Shown here piece after piece: positions 43,199 through 52,748 of a DNA stretch of 64,000 nucleotides (within the stretch, counting starts at the first letter, position 1; each line of letters starts with the position of its first letter). Location of the stretch: positions 1 to 64,000 of the forward strand of contig JANQPA010000037.1 in the NCBI GenBank assembly GCA_028285545.1, written 5' to 3'. The translations under genes and the position numbers were made by a program. This DNA is from Saprospiraceae bacterium (GTDB lineage Bacteria > Bacteroidota > Bacteroidia > Chitinophagales > Saprospiraceae). Under the pieces are notes generated by a model, which did no database searches, had not been told where the DNA came from, and saw only the letters and a list, made by a program, of their open reading frames with translations.

Positions 43199-46100
43199 AT
43201 GTTAAAACTCAAAAATCTCTTGACACTGGGAGGCCTGGTCATTGGTCTCTTATTCTCTACTCATGCAATTGGGCAAGAGAAGGAGGATGCAAAAAAAGAC
43301 AGTACTAAAACAGAAAGTAAAAAGAAAGGCTTACCTCTGGAAGCTACCCGAAAATTACAACTCAAAACGGATGAGGGGACTTGGATGGCATTGGATGTCA
43401 GTCCTGATGGTAAAACCATAGCATTTGATATGATGGGAGATATTTACCTTTTACCTATTGAAGGAGGGAAAGCCGAAAGGATTACTTCAGGCTTGGCCTA
43501 TGAAACACATCCCAAATTTAGCCCTGATGGTAAAACTATAGCATTTACATCTGATGAATCAGGCTCTGGGAATATCTGGCTGATAGATGTTGAATCTAAG
43601 GAAAAAACTCAACTTACTAAAGAAGGAAATACACAATTTCAATCAGCTGATTGGAGTCCTGATGGTAATTACCTGGTTGGATCCAGAGGGAACCGTAATT
43701 TTAAACTGTATTTATATCATAAAGATGGAGGAAAGGGAGTACAGCTCATCAAGACTCCTGCAACCCTTAAAACCATTGAACCTACTTTTAGTGCCGATGG
43801 CAAACACATATGGTTCTCCAGAAGAACGGGTGCCTGGAATTATAATGCCCAACTTCCTCAATATCAATTGGCTACTTATAATCGCGAAACGGGAGAGATG
43901 GACACCAAAACCACTCGTTATGGCTCCGCTTTTGCTCCCACCATTTCACCTGATGGAAAATGGTTGGTATTCGCAAGCCGATATAATACAGAAACAGGTT
44001 TGGTAAAGCGCAATTTAGAAACAGGTGAAGAATCATGGCTTGCTTACCCTGTTCAACGTGATGAACAGGAATCAATAGCTCCATTAGGCGTTTATCCGGC
44101 TATGACCTTTACTCCAGATAGTAAAAATGTCCTGGCATCTTATGGTGGTAAGATAAACAGTATTCCCATTGGAGGGGGAGATGCCAAAGTAATCCCTTTT
44201 GAAGTGGATGAAGAAATCGATCTGGGACCAGAAGTTCGCTTCGAATATCCAATTTCTGACGAAAAAACCATGACGGTTACCCAAATTCGCGATGGTCAAG
44301 TTTCTCCTGATGGCAAAAAAATGGTTTTTACTGCTTTGAATCGACTATACATCATGGACTATCCAAATGGAACACCTAAAAGGTTGACACAAAATGATTT
44401 TACAGAAGCTATGCCCACCTGGTCTCCTGATGGATCTAGTATAGCTTTTAGCACCTGGGAAGGATCTGCTGGTTTTATTTATAGAGTAAATGCTTCGGGA
44501 GGGGCACCAACTAAAGTGGTTAAGAAAGCAGGAGTATACTCTCAGTTAGCCTGGGACAAAAAATCAGACCGGATTGTTTTCATTTACGGGCCTGCTCAGG
44601 CTTATAAGGATGCAATTGGTCCCCGGGCATTTGGATCAACTGAATTTTTGGGTTGGGTAAAAGCCAGTGGTGGCGAAATCAATCGGATTGCAGAATCTAA
44701 CGGTCGGCAAGCTCCTCATTTTGTTAATGGGAACGACCGAATATATTTGTATAGTGGTTCAAAAGGTTTGCTTTCCATGCGATGGGATGGAACAGATGAA
44801 AAATTACATTTGAAAGTAACAGGGATACGCACCTTCCAGTTTTCAGAACATCAACATCAACATTGTATGATGGTTGAATCTGCTCAAGAACCTCAGCGAC
44901 GACCTTCCAATGCAACGGTTGTGCATATGGCACCAGAAGGAGATAAAGCCTTAGCTAAGATCAATAACGATATTTATGTAGTAACCGTCCCTATGGTTGG
45001 GGGAGAAGTTCCTTCAATCTCGGTAGCTAATGTCCAGGCCTCTCAGTTTCCTTCCTGGAAATTAACCAAGCTGGGAGGCGAATTCCCTCAGTGGGCCGCA
45101 GATGGAAAGTCGGTTTATTGGTCATTAGGAAATGCTCATTTTTCCTTTGATTTAGAAGAAGCCAAGAAAAAGGCAGAGGAATTAAAGGCTAAGAAAAAAG
45201 AGGAAGCAAAGAATAAAAAAGAAGGCCAGGAAGAAAAGAAGGATGAGGATAAAAAGAAAGATGATGAGGCTTATGAAGCGAATGAAATTAGAGTGAAAGT
45301 AGAAGTGGCCAGGGATGTCCCTGAAGGAAGTGTTTTGCTTAAAGGTGCACGCATCATTACGATGAAAGGGAATGAGATTATTGAAAGGGGAGATATTTAT
45401 ATAGAAAATAATCGCATTAAGGCAGTAGGTAGAAGTGGTAGATTGGATGTGCCAAAGGGTATTCAAGTGATCGATATGCGTGGAAAAACAATCGTACCAG
45501 GATTTGTTGATACCCATGCACATATGTGGCCCAACTGGGGAATCCACAAAAATCAAATCTGGCTGTATGCGGCAAACCTGGCTTATGGCGTGACGGCTAC
45601 CCGAGACCCCCAAACAGCTACAACGGATGTTCTTACTTATGAAGATATGGTAGAAAATGGAAGCATTCTAGGACCTCGTATCTATTCTACTGGCCCTGGT
45701 GTTGGTTTTTGGGCTTATAATATTAAAAGTCTGGATCATGCTCGTGATGTGCTCAAACAATACTCGGATTACTATGATACTAAGACCATTAAAATGTACC
45801 TGACCGGTAATCGGAAACACCGACAGTGGATTATCCAGGCCGCAAAAGAACAAAAATTAATGCCAACAACGGAAGGTGGCCTTGATTTTAAACTCAACAT
45901 GACACAGCTTTTAGATGGCTATCCTGGACATGAGCATGCCTATCCAATTCACCCAATTTACAATGATGTTATTTCTTTAACTGCCCAGACAAGAATGGCC
46001 TATACCCCAACTTTATTAGTTGCATATGGAGGTCCCTGGGCCGAGAATTATTTTTATGCAACAGAAGATGTGCAAGGGGATAAAAAGTTAAATCATTTTA

Positions 46101-46594
46101 CTCCAAAGGCAGAAGTGGATGCTAAATCTCGACGCAGACCAGGATGGTTCATGAAAGAAGAACATGTTTTTCACAAACACGCAGAATTTGTGAAAGATCT
46201 TGTGGAGGCTGGTGGCCTGGCAGGTGTTGGTTCGCATGGACAGTTGCAGGGCTTGGGCTACCATTGGGAACTTTGGTCGATGGCAGCTGGTGGTATTTCT
46301 AATCATGATGCCTTAAAAGTGGCTACTATTCTCGGGGCTGATGCGCTAGGACTTGCCAAGGATATCGGATCATTGGAAGCAGGCAAAATTGCAGATTTGG
46401 TCATTTTGGATGAAAATCCATTGGATAACATTCGCAATACAAATTCTGTAAAATATGTCATGAAAAATGGCCGCTTGTATGAAGGAAATACGCTGGATGA
46501 GATTTACCCAAGACAGCAAAAAGCACCTGAATTTTATTGGAATAATTCTTCTGGAATGCCTGCAGGCTTACCAGGAATAAATAGTCAGCGATAA
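43199..46594 (+). CDS. Exported PD40 beta-propeller and amidohydrolase fusion
   Basis: This 1131-residue protein starts at the ATG at 43199, which opens into a signal peptide (MLKLKNLLTLGGLVIGLLFSTHAIGQ). Residues about 45-640 contain many PD40 blades (VSPDGKTIAFDM, FSPDGKTIAFTS, WSPDGSSIAFS). A very charged Lys/Glu linker follows at about 655-695 (KKKAEELKAKKKEEAKNKK). Residues 710-1100 are a metal-dependent amidohydrolase with DTHAHMW as the HxH pair, GHEHAYP, a late SHGQLQG and a terminal SLEAGKIADLVILDENPL. It probably hydrolyses an exogenous peptide-like or cyclic amide substrate, with the propeller gating access. The substrate is unknown. Confidence 0.88.
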   Translation: MLKLKNLLTLGGLVIGLLFSTHAIGQEKEDAKKDSTKTESKKKGLPLEATRKLQLKTDEGTWMALDVSPDGKTIAFDMMGDIYLLPIEGGKAERITSGLAYETHPKFSPDGKTIAFTSDESGSGNIWLIDVESKEKTQLTKEGNTQFQSADWSPDGNYLVGSRGNRNFKLYLYHKDGGKGVQLIKTPATLKTIEPTFSADGKHIWFSRRTGAWNYNAQLPQYQLATYNRETGEMDTKTTRYGSAFAPTISPDGKWLVFASRYNTETGLVKRNLETGEESWLAYPVQRDEQESIAPLGVYPAMTFTPDSKNVLASYGGKINSIPIGGGDAKVIPFEVDEEIDLGPEVRFEYPISDEKTMTVTQIRDGQVSPDGKKMVFTALNRLYIMDYPNGTPKRLTQNDFTEAMPTWSPDGSSIAFSTWEGSAGFIYRVNASGGAPTKVVKKAGVYSQLAWDKKSDRIVFIYGPAQAYKDAIGPRAFGSTEFLGWVKASGGEINRIAESNGRQAPHFVNGNDRIYLYSGSKGLLSMRWDGTDEKLHLKVTGIRTFQFSEHQHQHCMMVESAQEPQRRPSNATVVHMAPEGDKALAKINNDIYVVTVPMVGGEVPSISVANVQASQFPSWKLTKLGGEFPQWAADGKSVYWSLGNAHFSFDLEEAKKKAEELKAKKKEEAKNKKEGQEEKKDEDKKKDDEAYEANEIRVKVEVARDVPEGSVLLKGARIITMKGNEIIERGDIYIENNRIKAVGRSGRLDVPKGIQVIDMRGKTIVPGFVDTHAHMWPNWGIHKNQIWLYAANLAYGVTATRDPQTATTDVLTYEDMVENGSILGPRIYSTGPGVGFWAYNIKSLDHARDVLKQYSDYYDTKTIKMYLTGNRKHRQWIIQAAKEQKLMPTTEGGLDFKLNMTQLLDGYPGHEHAYPIHPIYNDVISLTAQTRMAYTPTLLVAYGGPWAENYFYATEDVQGDKKLNHFTPKAEVDAKSRRRPGWFMKEEHVFHKHAEFVKDLVEAGGLAGVGSHGQLQGLGYHWELWSMAAGGISNHDALKVATILGADALGLAKDIGSLEAGKIADLVILDENPLDNIRNTNSVKYVMKNGRLYEGNTLDEIYPRQQKAPEFYWNNSSGMPAGLPGINSQR

Positions 46595-46600
46595 TCTAGG

Positions 46601-46624
46601 GAGGTGGTCTGCTAGGGCCACCTC
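46601..46624 (+). terminator. Hairpin between amidohydrolase and acetyltransferase genes
   Basis: GAGGTGG pairs with CCACCTC around a 10-base loop but is followed by A residues and not T, so termination is uncertain. Confidence 0.35.
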
Positions 46625-46632
46625 AAAAAAAT

Positions 46633-47538
46633 ATGTTTTCTGGAATTATTTCCAATTCTCTTCGGTTCATTACCAGAAAAAGCATCATGATTGTCCATCA
46701 GTACAAGGATATCAAGCCTTATGCCCAAGTGGCTTTACCTTTTCTGGAACGAGAGGAAGCCGCCAATAACTTAATGATTGGCCAGACTTTAGATTTTCTT
46801 AATAAACCGGAAACATCGGAGGAACTAAAACTTTTTACCGTTCATAATCAGGAACAACTGGTTTTGGTATCCATGCAAACCTCACCAAAATTTCCTCTTT
46901 TAGTATATGGGAATGATGAGCATTTGGAAGCATCCGCTAGTGCTTTGTCAGAATTTTTAAAGGGCCTCGGATTTACAACAAAAAGAATCCTGGGACCAAA
47001 AGCTTTCGCAGAACCCTTTGCAAATATTTGGAAAAAATATTTCCAGGTGAACGGCCGTACTGACTTTGCTCTTAAAGTTTTTAGATTGGATCAGGTGAAT
47101 CCCCTGAAATATTCGGAAGGAACCTTCAGAATAGCTGAAGATGCTGATATCCCTTTGTTAATTAACTGGACCTTAGCTTTTGATCAGGAAACTTTTTCAC
47201 ACAACATTACCAAGACAGAAGCAAAAATTAAAGTTCTGGAAAAAATGAACAGCCAGGATCTTTATGTCTGGGAAAAAGATGGAGAAGTGGTAACCATGGC
47301 TGCTTCTGCTCGCCCTACTCGGCATGGAACTACAATCAATTATGTGTATACTCCTAAAGAACATCGCAGGAAAGGATATGCTAGTTCCTGTGTGGCTTGT
47401 TTGAGTCAATTAATGTTAGATAAAGGAAATCAATTTTGCTCACTCTTTACAGATGCCACCAATCCAACTTCTAACAAAATATACCAGAACATTGGCTATA
47501 ATTGGGTAGCAGATTTTTCAAACATCGTTTTAGGGTAA
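46633..47538 (+). CDS. GNAT family N-acetyltransferase
   Basis: This is a 301-residue cytoplasmic enzyme. The C-terminal GNAT core is visible: LYVWEKDGEVVTMAASAR, YVYTPKEHRRKGYASSCVACL (the acetyl-CoA-binding R-R-K-G-Y-A loop) and NPTSNKIYQNIGYNWVAD. The N-terminal half (LEREEAANNLMIGQ) resembles a second, degenerate GNAT-like domain. A later ATG at 46687 (MIVHQYKDIKPYAQ) is an equally good start and would give 283 residues. Substrate unknown. The stop is followed after two bases by a 7-base repeat array. Confidence 0.85.
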   Translation: MFSGIISNSLRFITRKSIMIVHQYKDIKPYAQVALPFLEREEAANNLMIGQTLDFLNKPETSEELKLFTVHNQEQLVLVSMQTSPKFPLLVYGNDEHLEASASALSEFLKGLGFTTKRILGPKAFAEPFANIWKKYFQVNGRTDFALKVFRLDQVNPLKYSEGTFRIAEDADIPLLINWTLAFDQETFSHNITKTEAKIKVLEKMNSQDLYVWEKDGEVVTMAASARPTRHGTTINYVYTPKEHRRKGYASSCVACLSQLMLDKGNQFCSLFTDATNPTSNKIYQNIGYNWVADFSNIVLG

Positions 47539-47540
47539 TG

Positions 47541-47601
47541 AGTAGTGAGTAATGGGTAGTGAGACGAAATACACAATACCCATTACCCAATACTCAGTAC
47601 T
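47541..47601. repeat. 7-base tandem repeat with inverted copy, unit AGTARTG
   Basis: The left arm steps AGTAGTG, AGTAATG, GGTAGTG. The right arm steps CAATACC, CATTACC, CAATACT, CAGTACT. The arms pair with about 19 of 23 matches, so the 60 bases between two convergent genes form a hairpin. Confidence 0.8.
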
Positions 47602-47605
47602 GATT

Positions 47606-48961
47606 TTACATTGCTTGTAGAATGTCATATTGCGTCAAAATATGCATTTTTCCGGCCTTATCCTTGACTAATACAGCATTGATTTTCTTATTGATGTACA
47701 TTCTAAGCTGACTCAGTTTGACGTCTTCCGTGACTATAGGAAAGCCTTCTCCCATAATTTTCTCCACAGTGGCCTTCCCATTTTCAGTTGGGTTGTTGAG
47801 TAAGTAATTTAAGAGGTTACTTTCTGTAATGGAACCAACGATGTTTTCGTTTTTGACCACAGGCATTTGAGATATGTCGTGTTGACGCATTAAATCGAGT
47901 GCTTCTGATACCTTCTGTTCTACCTCAATGGAAATGAATTCTTGTGATCCTTTCTTTCTCAAAACATCCTTAATGCTCAATTCCTCTTCCAAAAAGCCTC
48001 TTTCTCGCATCCAGTCATCATTATAGATCTTCCCAACATAACGACTTCCGTGGTCATGAATGACCAATACAACCACATCATCTTTTGTCAACCGATCTTT
48101 TAACTGATGCAGACCAGCTAAAGCAGACCCTGCTGAGTATCCTAATAGAATTCCCTCTTCCTTGGCCAATCTCCTGGCCATTACGGCACCATCTTTGTCG
48201 GTTACTTTCTCGAAATAATCGATTACATCAAAATCTACATTTTTTGGGAGAATGTCTTCTCCTATTCCTTCTGTGATATAAGGGTAGATTTCATTTTCGT
48301 CAAAAATACCGGTCTCGTGATATTTTTTGAACACAGAGCCATAGGTGTCAACTCCCCATACTTTAATATCTGAATTTTGTTCCTTCAAAAATCTGCCAGT
48401 ACCAGAAATAGTACCACCCGTTCCAACACCTACAACCAGGTGCGTTACTTTGCCCTCTGTTTGTTCCCAAATTTCAGGACCTGTTGATTCATAATGGGCC
48501 TGCCGATTAGATAAATTGTCATATTGATTAAACCAATAAGAATTGGGGATTTCTTCACTTAGCCTACGTGCAACAGAATAATAGGATTTTGGATCATCAG
48601 GGGTAACATTGGTAGGACAAACGATCACCTCAGATCCAAGGGCTTTTAACAGATCAATTTTTTCTTTTGATTGTTTATCACTGGTAGTGAAAATGGAATG
48701 ATATCCTCTCACTGCTCCAGCAATGGCCAGTCCCATCCCTGTATTTCCAGAAGTACATTCAATAATTGTTCCTCCAGGTTTAAGATCGCCACGTGCTTCG
48801 GCATCCAGGAGCATTTTGAGGGCCATTCGGTCTTTAATAGAATGGCCGGGATTGAAGGTTTCTACCTTCATTAAAACCAAAGCGGGGATATCCTCAACCA
48901 CTCTGTTCAGTTTAACAAGGGGGGTGTTTCCAATGGTTTCCAGAATATTATTATAGTACAT
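47606..48961 (-). CDS. PLP-dependent cystathionine beta-synthase with CBS domain pair
   Basis: This is a 451-residue cytoplasmic enzyme. Residues 1-330 are the fold-type II PLP domain: TIGNTPLVKLNR, PLP Lys43 in HSIKDRMA, the substrate loop TSGNTG (70-75) and the phosphate loop GTGGTISGTGRF. The C-terminal 115 residues are two CBS domains (VSEALDLMRQHDISQMPV and LRMYINKKINAVLV). Cystathionine beta-synthase condenses serine and homocysteine. Cysteine synthase is the alternative, but bacterial cysteine synthases seldom carry a CBS pair. The CBS pair may bind adenosyl ligands. Confidence 0.9.
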   Translation of the reverse strand: MYYNNILETIGNTPLVKLNRVVEDIPALVLMKVETFNPGHSIKDRMALKMLLDAEARGDLKPGGTIIECTSGNTGMGLAIAGAVRGYHSIFTTSDKQSKEKIDLLKALGSEVIVCPTNVTPDDPKSYYSVARRLSEEIPNSYWFNQYDNLSNRQAHYESTGPEIWEQTEGKVTHLVVGVGTGGTISGTGRFLKEQNSDIKVWGVDTYGSVFKKYHETGIFDENEIYPYITEGIGEDILPKNVDFDVIDYFEKVTDKDGAVMARRLAKEEGILLGYSAGSALAGLHQLKDRLTKDDVVVLVIHDHGSRYVGKIYNDDWMRERGFLEEELSIKDVLRKKGSQEFISIEVEQKVSEALDLMRQHDISQMPVVKNENIVGSITESNLLNYLLNNPTENGKATVEKIMGEGFPIVTEDVKLSQLRMYINKKINAVLVKDKAGKMHILTQYDILQAM

Positions 48962-49032
48962 AATGCGGTTTTTATCTTCTGGATGCGAAGATCAGCAAAT
49001 CTGCGCCAATCTTTACCAAAAACTTGAAGTTT

Positions 49033-49890
49033 TTATCGATGATATCTAATTTTTACAAAAAAACGACGGTCTTTTGCTCCTAGGAGCTTAGCCACTACAG
49101 AAGATACGATCACCTTAACATCATCCCCATAAGCCGTATCAGGAATGTTACCCACCACTTTTGCATAGATTCTTCTATTTTTCATGGGATTGGTAATTTC
49201 AATAATTGAATTAACAGGTGCAAAGCGATGTAAAGCATAAAAATCTGAACTTTCACCGGTACTTTTTTTCCAGAAGGACACTCCACTATCACTTATTAGT
49301 TTTTTGCCCCTGGTATTTCTCTCAAAAACTTTTTTCAGGGCATTATTGCGGCGACTAATAGGTCCTCCAGCCCCTCCTTCCCGGTATTCTTCAGGAATTC
49401 CTTGCAGGCTTAACCAGCCAATTTGCAGCTTTTGTCCCGTTTTTAGGTCGGTGGTCATCATGCCATTTCTTTGCATGATGATCTCCTTGGGCATCTGATA
49501 GTAATACTTGCTTATCCTAAACATGGTTTCCCCTCTTCGAACCACATGATAGACGGGAACATGGTTTGATTCAATAAAATTTTCGATGCGATAACGGATG
49601 ATAGCACGATTGGGTATAGGGACTTGAATTTTTTGTCCTACCCTTAAACTTTGTACCTCAAGCCCAGGGTTGTAAAAATATAATTCTTCAACTGAGAGTC
49701 CATAAAATTTAGAGAGGCTAAAAAGCGTTTGTTTTCTTTCAAGGGTGTGGATAAAAATCTTTTCTCCCATGGAAGATGTGTTCAGAAAGATAGTATCTTG
49801 GGGCGTCAAATAACTGAGGCTGTCGCCAGTTGCTTTTAAACGATTGGCACAACAGAAAAGGATACATAAAAGAATTAAGTTTAATCTCAT
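49033..49890 (-). CDS. LysM-repeat exported protein with RlpA-like C-terminus
   Basis: This is a 285-residue protein with a signal peptide (MRLNLILLCILFCCANRLKA). Two LysM peptidoglycan-binding modules follow: HTLERKQTLFSLSKFYGLSVEELYFYNPGL...VGQKIQVP and HVVRRGETMFRISKYYYQMPKEIIMQRNGM...TGQKLQIGW. The C-terminal 75 residues (RFAPVNSIIEITNPMKNRRIYAKVVGNIPD, KLLGAKDRRFFVKI) resemble the double-psi beta-barrel of RlpA. It probably acts at the cell wall. It is divergent from kdsB with a 37-base spacer. Confidence 0.85.
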   Translation of the reverse strand: MRLNLILLCILFCCANRLKATGDSLSYLTPQDTIFLNTSSMGEKIFIHTLERKQTLFSLSKFYGLSVEELYFYNPGLEVQSLRVGQKIQVPIPNRAIIRYRIENFIESNHVPVYHVVRRGETMFRISKYYYQMPKEIIMQRNGMMTTDLKTGQKLQIGWLSLQGIPEEYREGGAGGPISRRNNALKKVFERNTRGKKLISDSGVSFWKKSTGESSDFYALHRFAPVNSIIEITNPMKNRRIYAKVVGNIPDTAYGDDVKVIVSSVVAKLLGAKDRRFFVKIRYHR

Positions 49891-49927
49891 AGATATATCA
49901 GAATTTTATCAGTAAGTACACAAAAAT

Positions 49928-50683
49928 ATGAAAACCTTAGGTATCATACCTGCAAGATATGCCTCAACACGCCTTCCAGGCAAGCCTTTGATTGAAATAG
50001 CAGGAAAAAGTATCATTCAAAGGGTGTATGAACAAGCAAAAAAGTCAAACTCATTAGATGATGTCATTGTAGCAACAGATGACGAGCGCATTTTTAATCA
50101 CATTATTCATTTTGGAGGAGCTGTTCAAATGACAGCTCATTCCCACCAAAGTGGAACGGATAGATGCGCTGAAATAGCCTCCGAACTACCAGGTTATGAT
50201 TTGATCGTCAATATTCAAGGAGATGAACCCTTTATTCAGCCTCAGCAGCTGGATTTAGTAATCCAGCCTCTACTAAATAATGAAGATTCAGTTATTGCAA
50301 CTCTAGCTAAAAAGGCGGTGAAAAGAAAAGAAATTTTTAATCCCAACAATGTAAAAGTAACCTTGAATAATAGGGGAGAAGCACTCTATTTTAGCCGTAG
50401 CCCCATTCCATTTGTTAGAAATACTCCTGAAAAAAAATGGCTTGAAAAGAGTGTGTTTTACAAACACATTGGCCTGTATGCCTTCCGAAGAAATACTTTA
50501 TTAAAAATTTCGCAACTTGAAGTTTCTTCACTGGAGTTAAGCGAATCTTTGGAGCAATTAAGATGGCTGGAAAATGGTTTTCCTATTCATGTGACCCAAA
50601 CAGATATAGAAACCATTGGGATTGATACTCCTGAAGACTTGAAAAAGGCCAACAAATTACTGGAAAAGCGAGGCCTGCGCTAA
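49928..50683 (+). CDS. kdsB: 3-deoxy-manno-octulosonate cytidylyltransferase
   Basis: This 251-residue cytoplasmic enzyme activates Kdo as CMP-Kdo for lipopolysaccharide inner-core synthesis. The hallmarks are all present: IIPARYASTRLPGKPL with the nucleotide loop Arg and Lys residues, VIVATDDERI, MTAHSHQSGTDRCAE, NIQGDEPFI and the substrate block ALYFSRSPIPF. The length is normal for KdsB. Its stop codon is directly followed by that of the convergent cdd gene, with no bases between. Its presence indicates an outer membrane with Kdo. Confidence 0.96.
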   Translation: MKTLGIIPARYASTRLPGKPLIEIAGKSIIQRVYEQAKKSNSLDDVIVATDDERIFNHIIHFGGAVQMTAHSHQSGTDRCAEIASELPGYDLIVNIQGDEPFIQPQQLDLVIQPLLNNEDSVIATLAKKAVKRKEIFNPNNVKVTLNNRGEALYFSRSPIPFVRNTPEKKWLEKSVFYKHIGLYAFRRNTLLKISQLEVSSLELSESLEQLRWLENGFPIHVTQTDIETIGIDTPEDLKKANKLLEKRGLR

Positions 50684-51208
50684 CTAGAATTTAAACCCAA
50701 AGGGTAATAATGAACTACAATTTGGGAATTCTAGTACTTCTCCTTTTTCTTCCTCCTCAGTTTCACTATCAGTTAACTCTTGCCCTACCTGCATCTTTTT
50801 TCCTTCCAGAAATAATCGAATAGGATGTTTCTGAATTTCCTCTGTCTCCAACAATACTTGTCGGCAAGCTCCACATGGCGATAGAAACTGATTTTTCATC
50901 CGCTCCAAAGCTCCCCCAACGATAACAAACAATTCTAAGTAATCATCCTGATCAATATGGATGGCATTGGACAGAGTAACACGTTCGGCACATAAACACA
51001 TGGGGTAAGCAGCATTTTCCTGATTGGCACCCGTAAATATCTGGCCTTTTTTGGACTTAGCCGCAGCTGCAACCGTAAATTCCGAATATGGAGCGTGAGC
51101 TTTTTTAAGGGTATTTCTGGCAATATGGAAGAGTTCCTGGATTTCTTGATCTAAATCTTCCAGCGATTTATAGATTCTATATTTTATTTCTAAAGACTTA
51201 CTTGACAT
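50684..51208 (-). CDS. cdd: Cytidine deaminase
   Basis: This 174-residue cytoplasmic zinc enzyme converts cytidine and deoxycytidine to uridine forms in pyrimidine salvage. The zinc and catalytic motifs are complete: AHAPYSEFTVAAA, GANQENAAYPMCLCAERV (Cys-Ala-Glu) and SPCGACRQVL. A C-terminal Glu-rich extension (about TDSETEEEEKGE) is somewhat longer than in typical tetrameric Cdd (about 130-160 residues). It converges with kdsB with zero spacing. Confidence 0.94.
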   Translation of the reverse strand: MSSKSLEIKYRIYKSLEDLDQEIQELFHIARNTLKKAHAPYSEFTVAAAAKSKKGQIFTGANQENAAYPMCLCAERVTLSNAIHIDQDDYLELFVIVGGALERMKNQFLSPCGACRQVLLETEEIQKHPIRLFLEGKKMQVGQELTDSETEEEEKGEVLEFPNCSSLLPFGFKF

Positions 51209-51306
51209 AAAATGTTATTTGAACCTAAAACAAATCTTTCTGCAAAAGCAAGTAACGAAAAAATCTACAAAATCTTACTATTATATTAAATTTGGCCCCA
51301 GATGGG

Positions 51307-51370
51307 TAGAAGGTAAAAGGTAGAAAGTAAAAAGACCTGTCTTTCTACTTTCTACCTTTTACTTTCTACT
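51307..51370. repeat. 7-base tandem repeat forming a 64-base hairpin, unit GTAGAAG
   Basis: The left arm steps GTAGAAG, GTAAAAG, GTAGAAA, GTAAAAA, then GAC. After a CT loop the right arm is its reverse complement, with 29 of 31 positions paired. It lies in the divergent spacer between cdd and the saccharopine dehydrogenase gene. Confidence 0.9.
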
Positions 51371-51403
51371 AAGTTATTACGAAAAACCAAAAATGAAATT
51401 ATT

Positions 51404-52744
51404 ATGAAGCAAATCCTGATAATAGGAGCAGGACGTTCCTCTTCAAGTCTGATTGCTTACATCCTGGATCAAGCACAAAAAAATGGCTGGCATGTAACAG
51501 TGGCTGATGCTGACCCCAAATTAGCCGAAGAAAAGGTCAATAATCACCCCAATGGCAGAGGAGTTTGGCTTGATGTGATGAAGTCAAATGATAGAAAAGA
51601 TCTAATCGGCCGGGTTGATATAGTAGTTTCCTTACTTCCTGCCCATTTGCATTTAGAAGTTGCCCATGATTGCATCAAACTGAATAAACATTTAATCACC
51701 GCCTCCTATGTGTCTCATGAGCTTTACCAACTAGGGGATGAAGCGCGCGAAAGAGAGCTTATCTTTATGGGAGAAATGGGACTCGACCCCGGGATCGATC
51801 ATATGTCTGCTATGCAAACAATACATCGAATTAAAGACCAAGGCGGGAAGCTATATTCTTTTAAATCCTATACCGGTGGACTAATCGCTCCAGAATCTGA
51901 TGACAATCCATGGAACTATAAATTTACCTGGAATCCCAGAAATGTAGTGCTTGCAGGGCAAGGTACCGCCCAGTACCTTGAAAATGGAAAGCTGAAATTC
52001 ATTCCCTATAATCGCCTTTTTAAAGAAATATTTCCAATAGATATTCCTGGATTAGGTAAGTATGAGGCCTATGCCAATCGAGATTCTTTACTTTATACAG
52101 ATATTTATGGTCTGGCTGGAATACCTAATATATTGAGGGCTACCATCAGAGCAAAAGGATTTTGTAAGGCTTGGAATGCTTTAAGAAAAATAGGTTTAAC
52201 AGATGGCTCTTATCCTATATTAAATTCTGAGAACATCACCTATCATGAATTAATGGATGCTTATACCAATTCTCTTCATTTGACGGGTTCTGTAAAAGAT
52301 CGGATCGCAGCTCTTCTTAAAGAGGAGCCCAATTCTAAAATCATGAAAAAGCTGGAATGGCTGGGGCTCTTTAGAAAGAAAAAAATTAACCTAAAAAATG
52401 CATCTCCAGCCCTGATTCTGCAAAACTTATTGATGGAAAAATGGGAGCTAAAAAAGAACGATAAAGATATGATCTTGATGTTCCATGAATTTGAATATAA
52501 ATTAAAGGGTAAGCGTAAGAAACAGACTTCCACCTTAATTATGAAGGGAGAAAATGCAATTGATACAGCTATGGCCAAATTGGTGGGTTTGCCAATGGGC
52601 ATCTTTACAAAATTGGTGATGGAAGGTAAAATAAAAGCCAAAGGAGTAAATATTCCCGTTTTACCTGAAGTATATAATCCAGTATTGGCTGAACTAGAGG
52701 ATTTTGGAGTAAAATTTGAAGAACAGACTATAGATCTGGATTAG
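51404..52744 (+). CDS. Saccharopine dehydrogenase family oxidoreductase
   Basis: This is a 446-residue cytoplasmic protein. The N-terminal Rossmann motif ILIIGAGRSSSSL (GxGxxx type) and VTVADADP bind NAD(P). MGEMGLDPGIDHMSA, YTGGLIAPESDDNPWNYKFTW and YANRDSLLY are characteristic of the glutamate-forming saccharopine reductase (Lys9-like) family in lysine metabolism. No lysine pathway partner lies next to it, so an alternative role (carboxynorspermidine-type or other) remains possible. The flippase gene starts four bases after its stop codon. Confidence 0.9.
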   Translation: MKQILIIGAGRSSSSLIAYILDQAQKNGWHVTVADADPKLAEEKVNNHPNGRGVWLDVMKSNDRKDLIGRVDIVVSLLPAHLHLEVAHDCIKLNKHLITASYVSHELYQLGDEARERELIFMGEMGLDPGIDHMSAMQTIHRIKDQGGKLYSFKSYTGGLIAPESDDNPWNYKFTWNPRNVVLAGQGTAQYLENGKLKFIPYNRLFKEIFPIDIPGLGKYEAYANRDSLLYTDIYGLAGIPNILRATIRAKGFCKAWNALRKIGLTDGSYPILNSENITYHELMDAYTNSLHLTGSVKDRIAALLKEEPNSKIMKKLEWLGLFRKKKINLKNASPALILQNLLMEKWELKKNDKDMILMFHEFEYKLKGKRKKQTSTLIMKGENAIDTAMAKLVGLPMGIFTKLVMEGKIKAKGVNIPVLPEVYNPVLAELEDFGVKFEEQTIDLD

Positions 52745-52748
52745 TATT

